Shown here piece by piece: positions 57,841-64,000 of a DNA stretch of 64,000 nucleotides (positions are counted from its first letter, which is position 1; each line of letters opens with the position of its first letter). The stretch spans positions 22,613,092 to 22,677,091 of the forward strand of contig CP141143.1 of the NCBI GenBank assembly GCA_035235625.1, in the 5' to 3' direction. The translations under genes and the position numbers were made by a program. The DNA comes from Saururus chinensis (lineage: Eukaryota; Streptophyta; Magnoliopsida; Piperales; Saururaceae). The notes under the pieces are model-generated. The model saw nothing but the letters and a program-made list of their open reading frames with translations, was not told where the DNA came from and searched no databases.

Positions 57841-58822
57841 TGTTGGACCATAGTATGAGCTCGGGTCCGGTTTAGTCCAACGATGTAGCGGTCTGGGTGA
57901 ACCGGTATGGGCCACAGGGTCTAAGGGTGGTGGGGGCTGTCGTGCTGACCCCACATGTACCTTCGTTACACATAATTCGAGTGGGACCCGCATATGTCAT
58001 ACACGTGCACTAGGTATTCGATAAGTTGTGTATTTACACATGTGGGGCTCAGGTACACGAATTAGGTGTCAAGGGTGAGACCCGTGGTTAGCGATGAGTC
58101 GACCTTGTCGCAGGCTTAACTATGTGAAGGGGGTCTACGCCTCCGTGGGCTCTGTGAGACAGAGCCCATTCCCGTTGTAATTGAACCTCTAAGATAAATC
58201 GAAAGAAATTAAGCTTATAAGCCTATATTGAAAAACCCACAGTTAGGCCCTCCTAAATATAGAAGGGAATATTTAAAAAGAGAAGGAGATGAGGAGATTA
58301 CCGAATTGCACAAGCAAGGGCCACCCCACTCCTCCTCTCCCCAATCCGGCTCCCCTCTCTCTCTTTGGTTGGTGCAGCTTACACAAGCAAGGGGAGACCT
58401 TAATGCTGGCCGCCCTCCTTGATCTACTTGGGGGGTTGATCAAAGGAGAAGTCTCCCCTCCTTGACTAGAATGTTGATGCTGATTCAAGGACTGGTTTGT
58501 TTTTGAGAATTCATTCATTCCAAGAAGTGGTTTGGTAGGGATCATCACATAAGGTATTTTCCTAATCGTCTACTTTTGATTGATCTGTGTTGGAGTGCAA
58601 TGATTCTTTTGTAGAAGGCATGCTAGGGCTAAAAATGCCAAAGTCAGTGAATATTTTATTTTATTTAATTCTTCTTTGAATGATTCATGTTTGGATGCAT
58701 ATTTATTACTTAATCAATCTTATATTATATATATTTAATATAAATTTAATTTAAAAATTAGATCTTGATCTGTGCATCATCCCCCTCCCACTTGCACTTA
58801 CCGCTGGTCTGGCCGCTCCGGA
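57841..58822 (+). repeat. LTR related to the 21-28 kb Copia element
   Basis: 982 bp starting TGTTGGACCATAGTATGAGC and ending GGCCGCTCCGGA (compare GGCCACTCTACA). The first ~370 bp align closely to 21287 onward (CGGTTTAGTCCAACG, TACACATAATTCG, GGGCTCTGTGAGACAGAGCC); the CT-rich middle is diverged. Candidate target duplication GGGTA (57836-57840) / GGGTT (58823-58827), 4 of 5. The preceding AGTAGGGTA also resembles the Copia polypurine tract, so it could be a surviving 3' LTR rather than a solo LTR. Confidence 0.7.
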
Positions 58823-58827
58823 GGGTT

Positions 58828-59187
58828 TTGAGCAGAAGACCTCTAAGTTCACAATACTTTTGGCGTTTCGTATCTTGATTGATTAGTGAAGACCTTAGGT
58901 AGCCAGGGTTCAGAGATGCATGTAAGCCGTGAACATGAGGAACATGAACATGTGAATGACAAAGGTGTGGGCACACTTGAAATCTGGATCAATACATGGG
59001 TGGATGAGGCTAACTAAAGCCTAGCAGTTCTACAATAGAGCTGGTATAAAAGCAAGCTTGAGCTGGTATAAGGGCAAGCTTATCTACAAATTTATTATAA
59101 TCTACAATAGAGTTGTAAGAATAAGTGGCAAGCGGCATTCCAAAACCTCTTCTTTCAATGTTTGGTACACATGGATCATGCTGCCCA
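58828..59187. other. 3' flank of the HMA gene
   Basis: No gene. Probably includes the 3' untranslated region of the minus-strand HMA gene; a short direct repeat (GAGCTGGTATAA) occurs near 59038-59075. Confidence 0.4.
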
Positions 59188-61161
59188 TCACATATCCTTG
59201 ATTTTGGTGTACTGGCCCATCTCATCGGGAGAGGACCACAACTCTGCAAACTTCACTTTTGAAACACTCTCCAACACCTCAAAGGGGGCAACATCTCCTA
59301 CCACAATCACCTTCTTGGTTTCCAAGTCCACTTGAAATGAGATCACTCCTGCCATGTGAAAATGGAGAAGTTACTTCAATTGTCTAATTAAACCGTATTA
59401 GCTTTCTAGTAGTTTTCAGTCATGCAAGCCTCTCAATTATTTTTTATATCCACAACATCCTAATTTCAGATTTTTTTTTATCATAAAGGTCTCATGAAGA
59501 TAATTAACGAAAATTGCAAGAAAACACTTTGAAAAAAAGAACTGATCAAAATAATATAATTCCGATGCAATTATTTACGATATGTGACGAGAAACTTGGC
59601 CAAGTGGAGCATTATGTGCAGCGACATTATGTACATAGTCACGCTTCATTAGTCATTAACTTCTGAAATTAAATATGATTATATTCCAAGTGGAAACGGG
59701 ACAACAGCCTAGGAACATGAGAGTCAGCACATGTACACATGAGAGGAGCAACAAAATGTTCCATTTATATATAGTTTTAGTACTCACTCTTATATCTAAA
59801 TTAATTTATTTTGAAAAATTGGCATCTATTAATTTAAGAGAGAGAGAGTATTAATTAGGTTGAGAGAGAAAGAGATGAACGGTTTGTAATATGTGTAATG
59901 AGATAGCTCGAGGTGGAAAATAATTAGTGGAAAAAGCTGGACCAACGTCCGTACCTTCCATTTTAGAGATGTGTTTCTCAACTTTTCTGGCACAGCCATT
60001 GCAATGCATGGATACTCTTAACACGACCATCTACACAAACAGCAGAACATCAATATTTGTCTAGAAAAGGTGAAAGAAAACTATATATATCGCCCCTCCA
60101 GAGCGACCCAAGCTAGTGCTATTGATTTAGAACGTAGTACACAGAGAGACCCATTGATATTGGTTCAAGATCTGCATTGAGATGGGAGGTGCATTGGAAT
60201 CCGCCTACCTGCTTCGTGATCCAAAAACACACACACATACATATATAGAGAGAGAAAAATGTTAAAATGATTACGAATTTGGGCTCACTTGAGCCAATAT
60301 AATCCACGCTTTGAGATGTTAGAAGGGTTACGTGCGCTGAAGGATTTTGATCTCACCGCCTATAAAGAAGCGTGAGCTTAGGTTCATACAAACGGGACAT
60401 ATACATAGATAGAAAGAATGAATTGATATAATATAAGATAAAAAATAAAAACGCGCACAAATGTATATGTCAAATGCAAGTCCTACGAACGATTGATACA
60501 AGACTTGACAGAGGGGGTGCACCAAATTTTTTTTCAAAAATGATAACGTGCACATCAAGGTCGTGGAAGCCTGTTATTCATTAGATAGGCGCATTTGAAT
60601 ATGCCCACCTGCTTCCTGATCTTACGCACGCCTTGGCACATAAGTACGAACGAGTATATCTATTCGATTATGTATATTAACTAGCTCAAAAATTAAAAAA
60701 TTAAATTTTAAAATAATCTTGAAAGGCCCATAGGCCTTCTCGCCCAAAAAGCCTTATGGGCCCTATTTATAGGGCCCTATGGGCTTGCCTATAAGGTTGG
60801 TAAGCCGTAACCATGTTTAGGGCACAAAGGACGGGCCTTGGCCTAGGCATTGTACGGGCCCAAGCTTAGACTGGCCGGGCTTAATAAATGGGCCGGGCCT
60901 AATAAGCCAGAGAGCCCGGGCTTATTAGGCCTGTTATTCATTGTATGAGCCCGTTTATATGAACTTGGGCTCATATATCTTTATGTGAGCCCGGGCTCTA
61001 TAGGTGGTCGGATTTACATCCGACCGTCTATATTATTTATAGATTTATAAGTCTATATTATTTATAGATTTATAATATTTATAAAACCCACAAGTATTAT
61101 GAGCCCTCTGACGTAAATCCAACAGCCCCAAGCTCACCCAGGCATATATAAACCTGAACTT

Positions 61162-61195
<34 letters not shown>

Positions 61196-61768
61196 AAAGG
61201 GCAAAAGCTCACTGTAGATCATGGGTGTCGGATCGTGGTATCAAAACATTATTTGACCACCCATTAGCTATATATGTATAATGCTTAAAAAAATCTAGAA
61301 AAAAAACGTTGGAAAGCAAACGAAAAATATGCCAAAAAAACAAAAGATATCGTCGAATGCAAATTGCAAAGTCCTCTGCACGATACAAAAATTGACGGGT
61401 GGTGCACCAAATAACTTAAGAAAAAAAAAGCATGATAGCCGTATTGGTGTCAAATGGCATTTCAACATTTGTTCAACCAAAATCAATATAAAATGGAGAA
61501 ATTGTAGGGTATAAACTTTCAAACACCATTTAGATTGAAATGCTGAGAAACTAAACTTCTTAACCTTGGGTTTTAGTTGAAATGCAAGCGTCTGATTCCC
61601 ATGAACTATGTCCCTGATTCTGACCATTTCGCCGATTTCTCTTCCGATCAGTGCCCTATTCTCGGTTTCATCTTCCTCATCAAACGAACTCATACAAAAG
61701 GCAGACGAGCCGGAGCAACTGGACTGACAAAAGCAGTTGAAAATCCTGCCAAAACTTAACTTGCCCAT
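59188..61768 (-). CDS. Heavy-metal-associated (HMA) domain protein, NaKR-like metallochaperone
   Basis: Three exons on the minus strand: 61768-61565 (68 codons), 60030-59955 (76 nt) and 59348-59188 (161 nt, ending TGA), total 146 residues. Intron 1 (1,534 bp) is phase 0 and intron 2 (606 bp) phase 1; both are GT-AG. Exon 1 encodes the Cys/Ser-rich N-terminus MGKLSFGRIFNCFCQSSCSG and ends NQTLAFQLKPK. Exon 2 encodes the metal-binding loop VVLRVSMHCNGCARKVEKHI with the MxCxxC motif intact. Exon 3 encodes VISFQVDLETKKVIVVGDVA and FEVLESVSKVKFAELW, completing the beta-alpha-beta-beta-alpha-beta HMA fold. Relatives include SODIUM POTASSIUM ROOT DEFECTIVE proteins and Atx1-like chaperones that bind copper or other metals (family knowledge). 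No C-terminal CaaX box, so it is not an isoprenylated HIPP. An in-frame ATG at 61894 would add 42 residues; I prefer 61768 because family members begin MGKLSFG. Confidence 0.92.
60710..61140. repeat. GGGCC-rich inverted-repeat block in HMA intron 1
   Basis: Dense palindromes: GGGCCCTATTTATAGGGCCC (60758-60777), GAGCCCGGGCTC (near 61000), GGGCCGGGCCT and GGGCTTATTAGGCC, then a 25-bp direct repeat TCTATATTATTTATAGATTT (about 61026 and 61052). Its GGGCC/GGGCTC wording resembles the hAT-like ends at 14401. Probably a decayed non-autonomous element; ends not found. Confidence 0.5.
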
Positions 61769-61978
61769 GTGCTGTGAAGGAGTCAGCACTGATGCAGACT
61801 TTAGATATGAATACACCAAAATCTTAAAACAAGAGTCCCCCTCCTGATGGCCAGAGTTCAAAAGATCTGGAAGTTCCAGATATGAAGACTTCACTGCTGT
61901 GCTTGCAGGAACACAGGGGAAAGAGAGGTGCCAAATGCCGAGTGGCTGACTTCCTTGAGCACTACTACCACTACAAGT

Positions 61979-61987
61979 CTATATAAG
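61979..61987 (-). promoter_or_regulatory. Candidate TATA box of the HMA gene
   Basis: Minus strand CTTATATAG about 210 bp upstream of the preferred start codon. A transcription start ~30 bp downstream would place the in-frame upstream ATG (61894) in the leader as well. Confidence 0.5.
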
Positions 61988-63695
61988 CAGTGGAGATGGA
62001 ACAAGGAAAGCAGAAAGCTAGTGGAAGACGTAAATTTAAGAAAAGAAACAAAGACCCATTTTCCCATGTGACAAACCGTCAAGGAGAGAAAGAGAGACAG
62101 GCGTCTGACAAACTTCAAAAAGTCTTCCTAGGGAACTTGATGTGTTTGATTGACCACCCGAGAACCTTCAGTGCTCAGGTCTGAGTGTTCAGAAACCCAA
62201 TAAAGAGCTCTTCTCCAGCTGGTTTTTTTTTGTACAAGTTCTCCAGCTGATTACTCGCAAAACAGCCACATACAATGGCTCAACTCGTTAAGAACGAAAA
62301 TAAGATCAAATGGGGAGAAAAACTTGACAAGACAGATACATAATGGTCAAGATGTATGCGTCATGGTAGCAAGGATTCAGAAAGGAGTGCATTTATAAGT
62401 GTGGAATTGGAATCGGGACATATAGATAAGCATGTGGTAACTGGGTAAGTTAAGGCTGGTGGTGCAATTATCATGGCCGTGGTGATATTGACCAAAAATA
62501 TATAGGAATGCTATTTGGTAGCTCGGATTGGTGGAAGAATGTTGTTTATTTTTATTATGATACTCAGCATGTTCAGCCGGTTTATGACATAAAAAAATGA
62601 TGCATAGATGCTATAGAATATAGATCCTTGTCTTTTTGGCCCAAATATCAGACAGTTTGGTTAATCCGTCTCAAAGGAATGATTGCGCAGACAGAGAAGC
62701 TTTTCTCACATTTAAAATAAAAAATCCTTCTTCTTTCTCATACACAGATATTGCTTAATAGTTTTCCTGCAGAAGCAAGGTGTCCCAATCTGTATCGCCA
62801 TTAATCTGTCCTCTACGTTCTTTATATGGTCTACTGCTTGAAGTTTTTTCTTTCTGTAGGTAGTAAATTAGTGTAGTTTTCTCATTAGTAATCGTACTGG
62901 AGGTGATCAACAGTACGAATATTCTTCACCATGAGGATGGCAATAATGGTTTCTATGCTAAATTATATTCGACCAAGTCCTTGTCATTGCTCTGCCATTT
63001 TGTGGAGATATATTACAAATTCTACTGTTTTTCTTCAGCACCCTTCTGCCCGTTTTCAATAATTTCATGGTTGGCAAGCTTCATGCAGCTGTAACTTTTG
63101 GTTCTTATTTCTGAATTTTAATCCATAATCTGATCCTATCAGGAGTTAATTTCATTTCCAAACTAACTTCCGCAAACCTCAGTGGGGGGCAGTGATATGA
63201 AGGTGTTTATTTGCTACTAGGTTGAAAAGCACCAGTGACAAAACTTATGTTGAAAAAACTATATCCGTGAGGATAAATAGATCAAAGAGCACCAACTATC
63301 ATCTCATGAGTGTTACATGACTGACCGAAAGGACAAAAGTCTAGAAGCTCCTGAACTCCTCCTAGCCTCAGGCCCTCTGCCTTTTAAAAATTTTAAGCAG
63401 TAAGCACATAGCATCAAGACAAAAGGGCAGCAATATAATTGATTTTATGCACTGTATTACGATTTTGAATAATTGAATGGCTCGCTAACCATGTCATACG
63501 TACTTCCGCAAGGTTCTCTTTCAACATGAACAGGTTGGTCCATGTGATGGAACTTGTCTACAGCTTTATGTCATGTTATGCACGTTGAGTCACATGAGTC
63601 TTGCTAGTGATAATGGAACACAGCCAACTTGTGGGTAGAGACACCCTAGGCAAGGTGATGAAGATGTTGAAGGAACTCTTGGTGGTGGTTGAAGG

Positions 63696-63699
<4 letters not shown>
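61988..63699. other. Upstream of the HMA gene; no gene seen
   Basis: AT-rich, apparently low in repeats, with short frames only (for example 61990-62184 and 62903-63094) that match nothing I recognise. Likely promoter and distal intergenic DNA. Confidence 0.4.

Positions 63700-63781
<82 letters not shown>
63700..63781. repeat. (TA)~40 microsatellite
   Basis: Uninterrupted AT dinucleotide run of about 82 bases. Open frames spelling alternating Ile-Tyr across it are artefacts. Confidence 0.97.
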
Positions 63782-63783
<2 letters not shown>

Positions 63784-64000
63784 TTGCTGAAATTAAATGA
63801 TCTTCATTGCACATCTTTGATGTGACTAGACTCTACCGGCCCACCAAACGCAATAAGAGTGGGCTAGCGATGAGAATTGAATTTTGTTTTTAATAGAGAA
63901 TAGTGGTACTTGGCAAAGAATATGGTTCTGGGTCAATTCTTGTTTTGGTGAGACATTGTTCATAATTGGTAGAAATTGAGTGTTAAGAATTGTCATTCTC

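Noticed and set aside
61295..61564. Continuation of the HMA exon 1 frame into a 199-residue protein
   Set aside because: Sequence after AFQLKPK is intron: a GT donor is at the family's exon boundary and the next exon (60030) continues the domain.
63590..63825. Frames with long alternating Ile-Tyr runs
   Set aside because: Translation of the TA microsatellite.

Overview
The window is nuclear DNA from a flowering plant. The evidence is intron-containing plant genes (a strigolactone/karrikin-receptor-family hydrolase, a REF/SRPP protein, a DUF538 protein, a heavy-metal-associated protein), GC-rich exons in AT-rich surroundings, and dense nested LTR retrotransposons. I cannot name the species. 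Four gene loci occupy about 3 kb of coding sequence; nearly everything else is transposon-derived.

Layout. 1-0.6 kb: last exon of a D14/KAI2/DLK2-type alpha/beta hydrolase (+). 1.5-4.6 kb: two separated pieces of a decayed Ty1/Copia element (-). 4.6-5.8 kb: truncated Gypsy-type LTR (-). 5.8-7.3 kb: CACTA-like subterminal-repeat block. 7.3-7.9 kb: CT-rich low-complexity DNA. 7.9-12.3 kb: old Gypsy-type LTR holding a younger solo LTR (9596-11085). 13.5-28.9 kb: one ancient small LTR element (both LTRs, iMet-type primer-binding site, GGGGT target duplication) that carries a fragment of ribosomal protein L27a. It was later invaded by a hAT-like element, by a 4,973-bp solo LTR (ACCTT duplication) and by a full-length 7,154-bp Copia element (GAAAC duplication). 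30.4-31.9 kb: three-exon REF/SRPP gene (-). 32.4-42.2 kb: non-autonomous elements and a local duplication (34.9-37.9 kb and 40.0-41.2 kb), one copy of which contains a 1,682-bp solo LTR that the other copy lacks. 42.2-45.4 kb: Gypsy-type LTR with a related solo LTR inserted in the opposite orientation. 46.1-46.6 kb: DUF538 gene (-). 47.4-57.4 kb: decayed Ty3/Gypsy element (LTR, PBS, gag, protease, reverse transcriptase) broken up by solo LTRs at 48.3-50.0 and 52.7-54.6 kb and cut off by an inverted LTR. 57.8-58.8 kb: LTR related to the 21-28 kb Copia. 59.2-61.8 kb: three-exon HMA-domain gene (-) with repeat-filled introns.

The genes do not form a functional cluster; they are islands between transposons. 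The most informative result is the nesting order. Target-site duplications read by eye fix the boundaries of eight LTR insertions (several 5/5 matches, two at 4/5). Only one (21-28 kb) keeps a coding interior, one is the small two-LTR carrier, and the rest are solo LTRs or single LTR remnants. This suggests frequent LTR-LTR recombination. All identifications are from reading the sequence; no database search was possible.
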